Below, piece after piece: positions 1-7,986 of a stretch of 64,000 nt of DNA. The stretch's first letter is position 1, and each line of letters opens with the position of its first letter. The notes below the pieces were generated by a model. It had not been told where the DNA came from. It saw only the letters and a program-made list of their open reading frames with translations, and ran no database searches. The stretch is from positions 1-64,000 of the forward strand of contig NZ_JAUSRE010000014.1 in assembly GCF_030811655.1 (NCBI RefSeq), read 5' to 3'. The position numbers and the translations under genes are program-made. This DNA comes from Pseudarthrobacter enclensis (GTDB lineage: Bacteria; Actinomycetota; Actinomycetes; Actinomycetales; Micrococcaceae).

Positions 1-153
1 CGCCCCCCCCCCCCCGCCCCCGGGCCCCCCCCCGGCGCCCCCCCCACACAAACAACAAACCCCCCCCCCCCCCCCCCCGGGGGGGGGGGGGGGGGCGGCC
101 CCCCCCCCCCCCCCCCCCCCGCCGTCGGGGTTTAAACGGGCGGTTCCTTTCGG
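1..153. repeat. C/G homopolymer tracts, probable contig-end artefact
   Basis: This stretch is almost pure C with one G run: C at 61-78, G at 79-95, C again at about 99-120, and a short A/C-only patch at 46-60. Normal sequence begins near 121. No coding or regulatory signal is visible. Bordering homopolymers of opposite base at a sequence end are typical of low-quality read ends or assembly artefacts, so the 3' flank of the first gene should not be interpreted. Confidence 0.7.
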
Positions 154-1986
154 TTACTTCTCCGGTTTCACCACCATGGCCGAGCCGCCGCCGCGCCTGA
201 CGGGTTCCGCGGCAGCCAGGGTGCGTCCGTCCTCCAGGAACTCGATGGCGGTGGCTGCCCCGATCTCCGAGGCGGACGTGAACGAGTCGCCGGAGGGGGT
301 CAGCTTGTGGCCAAAGCGGGACGTCAGTGCCGCGCCGTACTTGTCGATGAAGGCAGGCTCAGCGGTGACACTCGCCGTGTTCCGCTGAGAGGCGCGGGGC
401 GCCGCGATGGCGTCCGGGGTACTCATGCCCAGGTCAATGCGGTTGACGATGGTCTGCAGGACGGTGGTGATGATGGTGGAACCGCCCGGGGAGCCCAGCG
501 CCAGGAAAGGCTTGCCGTCCTCCAGCAGGATGGTGGGTGACATGGAGGAACGCGGCCGCTTGCCAGGCTCAATCCGGTTGGGGTCCGTGGCGCTGTAGAC
601 CGCCGAGAAGTCCGTGAGCTCGTTATTGAGCAGGAAACCGCGGCCGGGAACAACCATGCCGGAACCGCCGGTCTGTTCAATGGTCAGCGTGTACTCCACC
701 ACGTTGCCCCACTTGTCGGAGACGGTCATGTTGGTGGTTGAAATGTTCTCCGTGTCCTTTTCATCGGCGAGCGCTGCCGGCTTGGCCGGGCAGCTGGCGT
801 CGTAGTTGGCCACGTCCCCGGGCAGCACCGGCTTGGCTGCGGCGTGGTTCGGGTCCAGCTGGCAGGCCCGTTCCTTTCCGAAGATGGGATCGGTCAATTC
901 TTTGGTGGGCACATTTACGAACGCCGGATCGCCCACGTACTTGCCACGGTCGGCGAAGGCCAGGGCGCTGGCTTCGAGGTAGTGGTGCAGCACGGCGGGC
1001 TGATCAGCCTTCAGGCCCGGGAGATCGAACACGTCCAGGATGTTAAGCGACTCCCCTACCGTGGTGCCGCCGCTGCTGGACGGAGCCATGCCGTACACGT
1101 CATACCCGCGGTAGTTCACGTGGGTGGGGTCCTGGTCCACAGCCTTGTAGTTGGCCAGGTCCTCGGCGGTCATGGAACCCACCGGGACCGGCAGCGTGGT
1201 GTCAGGGGACTTCGGCGGGCTCTGGACGGTCTTGGCGATCTCGTCGGCCAGCGGTCCGTTGTAGAACGCGTCCATGCCGTCGCGGGCCAGCATGCGGTAG
1301 GTGTCGGCGAGGTCGTGGTTCTTGAAGACCGAGCCCACCTCCGGCAGCTTGCCGCCCTGCAGGTACAGGTCCTTGGTGGAGGTAAATGCCTCGAACCGGG
1401 CCTGGTTGTCTTTGGTTTGGTTGCGGAAGGTATCGTCCACTACGAAGCCCCGGTCGGCCACTTTGATAGCCGGCTTCAGGGCGTCCCCGAGGCTCAGCGT
1501 TCCCCACCGCTCCAGGGCGCGTTCCCACGTGGCAGGGGTGCCGGGGACGCCCACGGAGACGCCGCTGGTGACGAGTTCCGGAGTGAACCTGTACGGCTTG
1601 TTGGTGGCGGGGTCTATGAAGGCATCCGGCTTGATCCCTGCCGGTGCCGTTTCCCGCCCGTCGATGGTGCTGACCTTCCCGGACTTTGCGTCGTAGTAGA
1701 CAAAGTAGCCTCCACCGCCGATTCCGGCGCTGTACGGCTCAGTGACTCCCAGGGTTGCGGCCGCGGCGACGGCAGCGTCAACCGCGTTCCCACCCTTGCG
1801 AAGGACCTCGATGGCCGCCGCCGACGCTTCAGGATCGACGGTGCTGACCGCCCCGCCATACCCGGTGGCAGTGGGGTTTTTGTCGGTATGCCGGGGATCG
1901 GCTGACGCGGGGCTCATGGCTCCCGTGGTGACGCTCATCGCCAGCGCCGCAGTAACAGCTGCGAGCCGGCGTCCGAGATGTGGCAT
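154..1986 (-). CDS. ggt: Gamma-glutamyltransferase, secreted
   Basis: This 610-residue protein is a complete gamma-glutamyltransferase, an Ntn-hydrolase that cleaves or transfers the gamma-glutamyl group of glutathione and related peptides. Residues 1-29 form a signal peptide ending in an ASA-type cleavage site, so it acts outside the membrane. The precursor self-cleaves before a Thr; the candidate nucleophile is Thr417 in the STTN motif (416-419), where enterics have TTH. The small-subunit motifs PSSS (302-305) and GSPGGS (near 500) are present. A Shine-Dalgarno (AGGAG) precedes the ATG. It is monocistronic, divergent from ldh with 87 bp between. Assignment is firm; the physiological substrate is not shown by the sequence. 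Confidence 0.95.
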   Translation of the reverse strand: MPHLGRRLAAVTAALAMSVTTGAMSPASADPRHTDKNPTATGYGGAVSTVDPEASAAAIEVLRKGGNAVDAAVAAAATLGVTEPYSAGIGGGGYFVYYDAKSGKVSTIDGRETAPAGIKPDAFIDPATNKPYRFTPELVTSGVSVGVPGTPATWERALERWGTLSLGDALKPAIKVADRGFVVDDTFRNQTKDNQARFEAFTSTKDLYLQGGKLPEVGSVFKNHDLADTYRMLARDGMDAFYNGPLADEIAKTVQSPPKSPDTTLPVPVGSMTAEDLANYKAVDQDPTHVNYRGYDVYGMAPSSSGGTTVGESLNILDVFDLPGLKADQPAVLHHYLEASALAFADRGKYVGDPAFVNVPTKELTDPIFGKERACQLDPNHAAAKPVLPGDVANYDASCPAKPAALADEKDTENISTTNMTVSDKWGNVVEYTLTIEQTGGSGMVVPGRGFLLNNELTDFSAVYSATDPNRIEPGKRPRSSMSPTILLEDGKPFLALGSPGGSTIITTVLQTIVNRIDLGMSTPDAIAAPRASQRNTASVTAEPAFIDKYGAALTSRFGHKLTPSGDSFTSASEIGAATAIEFLEDGRTLAAAEPVRRGGGSAMVVKPEK

Positions 1987-2073
1987 GGTGGCTCCTAGGT
2001 GGGGGTCGAGTGATGTGGGCCACGCTACTCTTCGGGTAGGACAGTCTCAACGACTCCGGGAAGGACGGGGACC

Positions 2074-3021
2074 ATGGCAGGATCCAAACTGGCAGTTGTC
2101 GGCGCCGGCAGCGTGGGTACCTCGCTGGCCTACGCCGCGCTGATCCGCGGCTCGGCAGCCAATATCGCATTGTTCGATGTCAACGCGCCCAAAGCGGAGG
2201 CGGAAGCCCTGGACCTGGCGCACGGCAGCCAGTTCGCCGCGGCCTCGGCCGCTGTCAGCGGAGGCGGGGATATCGCGGTGACCGAGGGCGCCGACGTCGT
2301 GGTCATTACGGCGGGCGCCAAGCAGAACCCCGGCCAGAGCAGACTGGACCTGGCCGGCACCAATGTGCGGATCCTGGAGCAGCTGATGCCGCAACTTCTG
2401 GACCGTGCCCCTGACGCGGTCTACGTCCTGGTGACGAATCCCTGCGACGTCCTGACGGTGGCCGCCCAGCGCATTTCCGGCCTGCCCGCGGAACGGATCT
2501 TCTCCTCCGGCACGGTGCTGGACACCTCCCGGCTGCGCTGGCTCCTGGCCCGCCGTGCGGGGGTTTCAGTCACCAGCGTCCACGCCAGCATGGTTGGTGA
2601 ACACGGCGACACGGAATTCCCCCTGTGGTCAGGGGCCACCATTGGTCCCGTCCCCATCCGCGAGTGGACTGAAGGCGGGGAGCGGATCTTCACCTCCGAA
2701 TATCTGGCCACCACCGCCCGGGAAGTGGTGCAGGCCGCCTACAAGGTCATCGCCGGGAAGGGCGCGACGAACTACGCCATCGGCCTGTCCGGCGCCAGGA
2801 TCGTCGAGGCGTTGCTTCGGGACGATAATGCCGTCCTGCCCGTCTCCACCGTACTGTCCGGGCTTCACGGGATCTCCGGGGTGGCACTCTCCCTCCCCAG
2901 CGTGGTGGGCCGCGGGGGCGTGCACCGGGTCCTGGAAACACCCATGGACGACGGCGAGCTGGCGGCCCTGCGGCATTCCGCTGACACCCTGCGCAACACC
3001 ATGGACGCACTGGGCATTTGA
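2074..3021 (+). CDS. ldh: L-lactate dehydrogenase
   Basis: This 315-residue cytosolic enzyme interconverts pyruvate and L-lactate with NAD(H). The Rossmann motif GAGSVG lies at residues 10-15. The substrate-loop motif KQNPGQSR has Gln where malate dehydrogenases have Arg, which favours lactate over malate. The proton-relay His sits in GEHGD near residue 180. Length is normal for the LDH/MDH superfamily. A Shine-Dalgarno (AAGGA) precedes the ATG, and a TAGGAC -10-like box lies about 30 nt upstream. The gene reads away from ggt and is followed by 115 bp before the next gene. Confidence 0.94.
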   Translation: MAGSKLAVVGAGSVGTSLAYAALIRGSAANIALFDVNAPKAEAEALDLAHGSQFAAASAAVSGGGDIAVTEGADVVVITAGAKQNPGQSRLDLAGTNVRILEQLMPQLLDRAPDAVYVLVTNPCDVLTVAAQRISGLPAERIFSSGTVLDTSRLRWLLARRAGVSVTSVHASMVGEHGDTEFPLWSGATIGPVPIREWTEGGERIFTSEYLATTAREVVQAAYKVIAGKGATNYAIGLSGARIVEALLRDDNAVLPVSTVLSGLHGISGVALSLPSVVGRGGVHRVLETPMDDGELAALRHSADTLRNTMDALGI

Positions 3022-3136
3022 GCGCGTGAGCCTGCGTAATGCAACGGCGCCGCAACCCTGCGCCGCAAAGGTTCGCATAAGCTCACAACAGAAATGCACG
3101 CTGAACGGCTCAACGACGAACCAACAGGAGTAACGC

Positions 3137-4453
3137 ATGACCAACTGGCGGATCAGGGATTTCCACTCGGCCGACCTGGACGGGATCCTGCACCTGTGGG
3201 AGACCCTGAAGGCCAACAACGTCGAACCCGTCTACGCCCTGTCCGAGGTCCTCGCATCCTGCGAGAAGGACCATGCCGTGGTGGCGGTACAGGGCGAACA
3301 GGTGGTGGGCGCCGCAGTGGGACGCGCCGCGCACGACCAGGGCTGGATCGTGTTCCTGGCCACCCTGCCCGAGTACCGCGGCCGGGGCATCGGCACCTCG
3401 CTGCTGGCCGCCGTCGAAAACCGGATGGCCCCGCACGGGCTGAACAAGCTCTCCGCCCTGATGCCCGAATCCGAGACCCGGGTGGAGGCCTTCCTGGGCC
3501 GCGGCTTCGCGCTGAAAAAGAACCTGCGCTACTTCGAACGCACCATCCCGGTCCAGCGCCAGGAACTCGGCGCCCTGGGCCAGCTCGGGGGCCGCGTCCT
3601 GGCCCGCGACCTGTGGGAAAACGTCGCCGGAATGCACCGGGAGAAGGAACTGCTGGAACGCCGCCTGGTCCTCCCCCTCGCGGAGGCGGACCTGGCTGAT
3701 GAGTTCGGCGTGGTGCCGCCGCGCGCCGTCGTCCTCTTCGGTCCGCCCGGTACCGGCAAGACCACCTTCGCCAAGGCCATCGCCTCCCGCCTGGAGTGGC
3801 CATTCGTTGAAGTCTTCCCCTCCCGTCTGGCCGGCGACCCCCGGGGCCTGGCAGGTGCGCTGCGGGAGACCTTCCTGGAGATTGCTGAGCTGGAACATGC
3901 CGTGGTGTTCATCGACGAGGTGGAGGAGATCGCCTCGCAGCGTGCCGGGGACCCGCCGTCACCGCTGCAGGGCGTCACCAACGAGCTGCTCAAGATCATC
4001 CCGGCGTTCCGCGAGCAGCCGGGCCGGCTCCTGGTCTGCGCCACCAACTTCATCCGCGCCCTGGACTCGGCCTTCCTCCGGCACGGCCGGTTCGACTACG
4101 TCATCCCCATCGGCCTGCCGGACCGGCAGGCCCGCGCGGCCATGTGGCAGCGGTTCATCCCCGCCACCGTGGTGGACGGCGTGGACGTGGAGCTCCTGGT
4201 GGAACGGACCGAGGGCTTCTCCCCCGCTGACATTGAGTATGCCGCCCGCAGCGCCTCACAGCGCGCGCTGGAAAAGGCAGTGTACGACGACGGCGGGCTG
4301 GCCTCCGGAGGCGACGTTTCCGTCCGCGAGGCGGTGCGGAAGGGACCCTCCACCCAGGACTACCTCGACGCCATCGGTGATACCCGCACCACCGTGAGCC
4401 CCGAAGTGCAGGCGGATTTCCTGGAAGACATCGAGGCCCTGGGCCGGGTCTAA
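3137..4453 (+). CDS. GNAT acetyltransferase fused to AAA+ ATPase
   Basis: This 438-residue protein joins two domains. Residues 1-145 are a GNAT fold with the acetyl-CoA loop RGRGIG (81-86). Residues about 165-438 are a AAA+ module of the FtsH/proteasomal-ATPase type: Walker A GPPGTGKT (202-209), Walker B VVFIDEVEE (256-264), sensor-1 Asn304 in CATN, and arginine-finger candidates in RHGRF (315-319). Both active centres look intact. The start follows an AGGAG Shine-Dalgarno. No protease domain or signal peptide is present. It converges on the HD gene with a 4-nt overlap of stop codons. Substrate is unknown; acetylation coupled to remodelling of a partner is only a guess. Confidence 0.88.
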   Translation: MTNWRIRDFHSADLDGILHLWETLKANNVEPVYALSEVLASCEKDHAVVAVQGEQVVGAAVGRAAHDQGWIVFLATLPEYRGRGIGTSLLAAVENRMAPHGLNKLSALMPESETRVEAFLGRGFALKKNLRYFERTIPVQRQELGALGQLGGRVLARDLWENVAGMHREKELLERRLVLPLAEADLADEFGVVPPRAVVLFGPPGTGKTTFAKAIASRLEWPFVEVFPSRLAGDPRGLAGALRETFLEIAELEHAVVFIDEVEEIASQRAGDPPSPLQGVTNELLKIIPAFREQPGRLLVCATNFIRALDSAFLRHGRFDYVIPIGLPDRQARAAMWQRFIPATVVDGVDVELLVERTEGFSPADIEYAARSASQRALEKAVYDDGGLASGGDVSVREAVRKGPSTQDYLDAIGDTRTTVSPEVQADFLEDIEALGRV

Positions 4454-5058
4454 TCCCCCGGCCCGGCGCCGTACCGGAGGTTTTCGTAGTCGGTGTCGTC
4501 CGCCTCGTCCAACTCTGCGTCGAATTCCTCCAGCAGCCAAGGGTTGACGCGGGCCAGGATCTTGCGGATCTCCTGCTCTTCGACGGCGGCGTAAAGTACC
4601 GGTCGGGCGTCCCGGTATTTGGTGACAGGCGGCTTGTCGGGCCACTTTTCGGCCAGCGCCTGGACGCGTTCGGGCAGTGAGTTGTGGGCATTGTCGGCGA
4701 TCTTGACCAGGGCAGCATCATGGTCCCGGGCTATCTCACGAATCCCCGACAGGTAGTCATCGGGGTTGCTGTGCAGCCGGTTGGTGACCCGTTCAATGAT
4801 GTCCACCGAGCGCTTTGGAACCCCCATGTCCAGCAACGCCTGCCGGGTCATCGGGGTGTCTTCGGCAATGTCGTGAAGGTAGCCGGCGATCCGGATGTCG
4901 TCGTCGAAATCCGCCAGCGCGTCCCCCACCGCCAACACGTGGTCTTTGTAAGGCCGCTTGAGCTTGTCCTTCTGGCGGTTGTGCGCCACCTCCGCCAGGA
5001 CGCGGGCCGTCTCGGGCGTGAAACTGCTGGCGGCGCGGTGCTGCGGGGAATCTGGCAT
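4450..5058 (-). CDS. HD-domain phosphohydrolase
   Basis: This 202-residue cytosolic protein belongs to the HD superfamily of metal-dependent phosphohydrolases, resembling the hydrolase half of RelA/SpoT proteins. The HD pair is in YLHDIAEDT (about residue 60-68), and a later Asp in KIADNAHN (about 138-145) completes the expected metal site. No synthetase or ACT/TGS domain is present, so it would be a stand-alone hydrolase; (p)ppGpp is a possible but unproven substrate. It lies 28 bp downstream of gluQ on the same strand. TAGGCT (5065-5070) sits 6 nt before the ATG, suggesting its own leaderless promoter. Confidence 0.82.
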   Translation of the reverse strand: MPDSPQHRAASSFTPETARVLAEVAHNRQKDKLKRPYKDHVLAVGDALADFDDDIRIAGYLHDIAEDTPMTRQALLDMGVPKRSVDIIERVTNRLHSNPDDYLSGIREIARDHDAALVKIADNAHNSLPERVQALAEKWPDKPPVTKYRDARPVLYAAVEEQEIRKILARVNPWLLEEFDAELDEADDTDYENLRYGAGPGD

Positions 5059-5086
5059 GCCTCCAGCCTACGGGGTGGAGCAAGTG

Positions 5087-5968
5087 CTAAGGGGCGGACC
5101 AGACCCACGGTTCCCGTGGCAGGCGGCTGGGATCGAACACTGCCAGGGCCCGTTCGAGTGGTCCGGGCGGGAGCCCCAGTGAGTCCAGAAGGCAGTCCCG
5201 CACAGCGCCGGAAGTAATACCCTCCGCTGCCAGGTCCGCGAGCGTCACTGCACCGTCGCGCTTGGCCAGCCTGGCGCCGTCGTGGTTCACCACTAACGGA
5301 ACATGCGCATATTCCGGAACCGGAATACTTAGCAGCGACGCGAGATAGGCCTGGCGGGGGGTGGAGGGAAGCAGGTCGTCGCCGCGGACCACCTGATCGA
5401 TGCCTTGTTCGGCATCGTCCACCACCACGGCGAGGTTGTAAGCGGTCACGCCGTCGCTCCGGCGCAGCACAAAGTCATCCACCGCTCCCGTGTATTCGCC
5501 GCGGAGGACGTCCCGCACGGTGTAGTCCGCCACGCCGGCGCGCAGGCGGATTGCGGCAGGGCGCATGGACCGCTTGTACTCCAGCTCCGCCGGGTCCAGG
5601 TCGCGGCATGTTCCGGGGTAGGCGCCCTGGGGCGAATGCGGGGCCGACGGCGCCTCCTGGATCTCGCGGCGCGTGCAGAAGCACTCGTAGGTCAGGCCCG
5701 CCTCCTCCAGGCGGCCAATCGCCTGGGCATATAGGCTTTCCCGGTCTGTCTGCCGGACGACGTCCCCGTCCCAGGTCACGCCCATTGCGGCCAAGTCGCG
5801 GAGCTGCACTGCCTCGGCTCCTGCCCGGGCGCGGTCCAGGTCCTCCATCCGTAACAGGAAACTGCGGCCCGTGGACCGGGCGAAGAGCCACGCAAGGATG
5901 GCCGTCCGCAGGTTGCCCACGTGCAGTTCGCCGGAGGGGCTGGGGGCAAAGCGGCCGGCGGAGGTCAT
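5087..5968 (-). CDS. gluQ: Glutamyl-Q tRNA(Asp) synthetase
   Basis: This 293-residue enzyme resembles the catalytic half of glutamyl-tRNA synthetase and attaches glutamate to queuosine at the wobble base of tRNA(Asp). The class I signature HIGH appears as HVGN near residue 16, and the KMSKS loop as AKRDG near 235. The zinc-binding Cys pair CFC plus a later Tyr and Cys lie around residues 95-125. The anticodon-binding domain of full GluRS is absent, and the length fits the GluQRS family. A TAGGGT box ends 6 nt before the ATG, consistent with leaderless transcription. The HD gene follows 28 bp downstream. Confidence 0.93.
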   Translation of the reverse strand: MTSAGRFAPSPSGELHVGNLRTAILAWLFARSTGRSFLLRMEDLDRARAGAEAVQLRDLAAMGVTWDGDVVRQTDRESLYAQAIGRLEEAGLTYECFCTRREIQEAPSAPHSPQGAYPGTCRDLDPAELEYKRSMRPAAIRLRAGVADYTVRDVLRGEYTGAVDDFVLRRSDGVTAYNLAVVVDDAEQGIDQVVRGDDLLPSTPRQAYLASLLSIPVPEYAHVPLVVNHDGARLAKRDGAVTLADLAAEGITSGAVRDCLLDSLGLPPGPLERALAVFDPSRLPREPWVWSAP

Positions 5969-5992
5969 ACCCCCACCCTAGACGGCACAACA

Positions 5993-6054
5993 CAAGAGCC
6001 CCTCAGCTACCGATGACTGCGGAAATCCGACCGTCGGTAGCTCAGGGGCTCTTG
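5993..6054. other. Long inverted repeat (21-bp arms) in divergent spacer
   Basis: Arms at 5993-6013 and 6034-6054 pair over 21 bp with one mismatch (6004 against 6043). The 20-nt loop holds a second small hairpin, CGGA-AA-TCCG. There is no T tract on either side. It lies within the 317-bp gap between the divergent gluQ and lrp genes, where no terminator is needed. It may be a relic terminator, a structured small RNA or a protein site. Confidence 0.7.
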
Positions 6055-6186
6055 CCGTGTATGCAGAGTGAGAGTGGTGTGAACAAGCCTCAATCAGCGG
6101 CGGCCTCCTTGCGGGAAGCGGTGTCCAGGGTGCCGGGTGGTGTGCCGGGAATCTGTAGCCTGCGGGCAGCAGCGGTAGCTTTTGCC

Positions 6187-6259
6187 CTTGTTGCCACTAT
6201 TCCAGCAGGAACCCTACAGTTGGAGCAACAAGCGTCATCTATATTGGTCACTCTGACCA
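6187..6259 (+). promoter_or_regulatory. Candidate promoter and dyad operators of lrp
   Basis: Two inverted repeats precede the regulator gene. CTTGTTGC (6187-6194) pairs with GCAACAAG (6225-6232). TGGTCA-CTC-TGACCA (6245-6259) is a perfect 6-3-6 dyad ending 26 nt before the chosen start. A promoter TTGCCA (6191-6196), 18-bp spacer, TACAGT (6215-6220) fits between. Lrp-family proteins commonly autoregulate from such dyads. The rest of 5969-6285 shows no convincing gene. Confidence 0.45.
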
Positions 6260-6285
6260 GTTCGCGGAGTTACAGCAGGCAGGAA

Positions 6286-6756
6286 GTGGTCAAACTGCAG
6301 GAACTGGATGCCACAGACAAGCGGATCCTCAGCGCCCTCGATGAGGATCCCCGCGTCCCGGTCATGGTCCTGGCGCAGCGGTTGGGGCTGGCACGCGGGA
6401 CGGTCCAGTCGAGGCTGGAGCGGATGTCGGCGTCCGGTGCCCTCCGGCCCAACAGCAGCAGGGTGCTCCCGGCGGCACTTGGCCGGGGGGTGGCGGCCGC
6501 CGTCAGCGCCGAGCTGGACCAGAGCCACCTCAACGAGGCCATCGCCGCCCTGCGCAAAATACCCGAGGTCCTGGAGTGCCATGCTCCTGCCGGCGACACG
6601 GACCTCCTCATCCGCGTGGTGGCCAAAAGCCCGGACGATCTCTACCGCGTATCCGAGGAAATACGGCTCTGCCCCGGCATTGTCCGGACGTCCACCAGCA
6701 TGTTCCTCCGCGAGGTCATCCCCTACCGCACCACAGGGCTCCTCGGGGACCAGTAG
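6286..6756 (+). CDS. Lrp/AsnC family transcriptional regulator
   Basis: This is an Lrp/AsnC regulator of about 156 residues. An N-terminal winged helix-turn-helix (LDATDKRILSALDEDPRVPV onward) is followed by a RAM/AsnC effector domain that begins near residue 70 and ends in FLREVIPYRTTGL. These proteins bind DNA as dimers or octamers and usually sense amino acids. The frame is open far upstream, but the family length and conserved start favour the GTG at 6286. Its AGGAA lies directly against the GTG, so the start is uncertain; a TTG at 6244 is an alternative. It converges with the next lrp gene. Target genes are not identifiable from position alone. Confidence 0.82.
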   Translation: MVKLQELDATDKRILSALDEDPRVPVMVLAQRLGLARGTVQSRLERMSASGALRPNSSRVLPAALGRGVAAAVSAELDQSHLNEAIAALRKIPEVLECHAPAGDTDLLIRVVAKSPDDLYRVSEEIRLCPGIVRTSTSMFLREVIPYRTTGLLGDQ

Positions 6757-6767
6757 GAGGAGCTTGG

Positions 6768-7223
6768 CTACACAGGCGGACCGGCGTTGGATTTCAGGTT
6801 CTTCATAACCAGCGTTGAGGTCAGCCGCTCCACCCCGGGCAGGGATGTGAGCTCCGTGTCGTAAAAGCGCTGGTAGGCCGGCAGGTCTGCCGCGATGATC
6901 TTCAGCAGGTAGTCCGGTGAACCGAACAGCCGCTGGGCCTCAATGATGTTGGGATTCTCCGCCACCCGGTTCTCGAAGATCTCCATGGTGGATCTGTCCA
7001 CCTGGCGCAGCGTGACAAACACGATCGCCTCGAACCCCAGGCCCACGGCAGCGGGGTCAACGTCTGCTTTATATCCGCGGATGACTCCGGACTGTTCCAG
7101 TTCCCGCAGCCTCCGGTGGCAGGGTGCCACGGTCAGTCCCACCTTCGCGGCGAGCGCAGTGGCCGTCATCCGGCCGTCCTCCTGAAGGTGGCGCAAGATA
7201 GTTCTGTCGATCGCGTCAATCAC
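6768..7223 (-). CDS. Lrp/AsnC family regulator, divergent from LysE exporter
   Basis: This 151-residue Lrp/AsnC protein has the canonical start IDAIDRTILRHLQEDGRMTA, a winged HTH over residues 1-60, and a RAM domain with the effector-site stretch LFGSPDYLLKI (near residue 100). It is divergent from a LysE-type exporter with 106 bp between. In this arrangement (as in Lrp/LrpC-azlC or LysG-lysE type pairs) the regulator usually senses the amino acid that the exporter removes. The intergenic region is A-rich (AAAAAAGGA near 7260), as Lrp sites are, but I see no clear dyad. It is not closely similar to the preceding lrp gene. Confidence 0.9.
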   Translation of the reverse strand: MIDAIDRTILRHLQEDGRMTATALAAKVGLTVAPCHRRLRELEQSGVIRGYKADVDPAAVGLGFEAIVFVTLRQVDRSTMEIFENRVAENPNIIEAQRLFGSPDYLLKIIAADLPAYQRFYDTELTSLPGVERLTSTLVMKNLKSNAGPPV

Positions 7224-7329
7224 GCAATAAACCTATCGCCTCCGCTGCGGGTCCGGCGAAAAAAGGACAGCACTTTTGGGCGGATTCTCCCTATGGTTGC
7301 TCCTGAGAGCCCTTAGACAGGAGAACCCG

Positions 7330-7986
7330 ATGAACCCCCAGCTGTTCCTGGCCTTCTTGGTGGTGGCTGCAGCCCTCGCCTGCACCCCGGGAGTGGACTG
7401 GGCCTACACCATCGCTGCGGGTCTTCGGCAACGCAGTTTCGTTCCCGCGGTTGCCGGCCTCTGCGGCGGGTATGTCCTCCACACGGTCCTTCTGATGGCA
7501 GGGCTGGCCGCCGTACTGGCGGGGATGCCCGGCGTCCTCGGCTGGATCACCCTGGCGGGCGCGGGCTACCTGCTGTGGCTCGGGGTAGCCACCCTTCGCT
7601 CCTGGCGTGGCGCCAGCTTCAGCGCCGATGCCGGCGGAGGTTCCGGTACCCAGCTGCGCACGTTCCTGCAGGGCATGGGCACCAGCGGGATCAACCCCAA
7701 GGGCCTGCTTTTCTACGTGGCCCTCATTCCGCAGTTCATCAGTGCCGACGCCGCCCTGCCCGTGCCGGTGCAGTCGGGGTTGCTCGGCATGACGTTCGTT
7801 GCCTTGGTGGGCGTTGTTTACACGGTGGTGGCCCTGCTCTCGCGCACGCTTCTGCAGAGCCGCCCGGGTGCCGCCCGGGCTGTCACCCTGGCCAGTGGCA
7901 TCATCATGGTGGCGCTGGGAGTGGTACTGCTCGGTGAGCAGCTGCTGCCGCTGCTGGCCAGCCGGTCCGTGGACCTGGTTGGCTAG
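7330..7986 (+). CDS. LysE/RhtB family amino-acid exporter
   Basis: This 218-residue membrane protein has about six hydrophobic segments and the LysE/RhtB signature GxNPKGLLFY (GINPKGLLFYV, near residue 130). Such proteins export amino acids or homoserine lactone-like compounds. The ATG at 7330 follows AGGAGAACCCG, a strong Shine-Dalgarno, and was chosen over an upstream in-frame start at 7276. The N-terminus FLVVAAALACTPGVDW resembles the usual TPGPD motif with V for P. Divergent pairing with an lrp gene supports amino-acid export. Its stop overlaps that of the convergent helical-repeat gene by 4 nt. Confidence 0.9.
   Translation: MNPQLFLAFLVVAAALACTPGVDWAYTIAAGLRQRSFVPAVAGLCGGYVLHTVLLMAGLAAVLAGMPGVLGWITLAGAGYLLWLGVATLRSWRGASFSADAGGGSGTQLRTFLQGMGTSGINPKGLLFYVALIPQFISADAALPVPVQSGLLGMTFVALVGVVYTVVALLSRTLLQSRPGAARAVTLASGIIMVALGVVLLGEQLLPLLASRSVDLVG

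Noticed and set aside
844..1905. 353-residue open frame antisense to ggt
   Set aside because: Arises from third-position GC bias opposite a conserved gene; Val/Gly-rich with no motif or Shine-Dalgarno.
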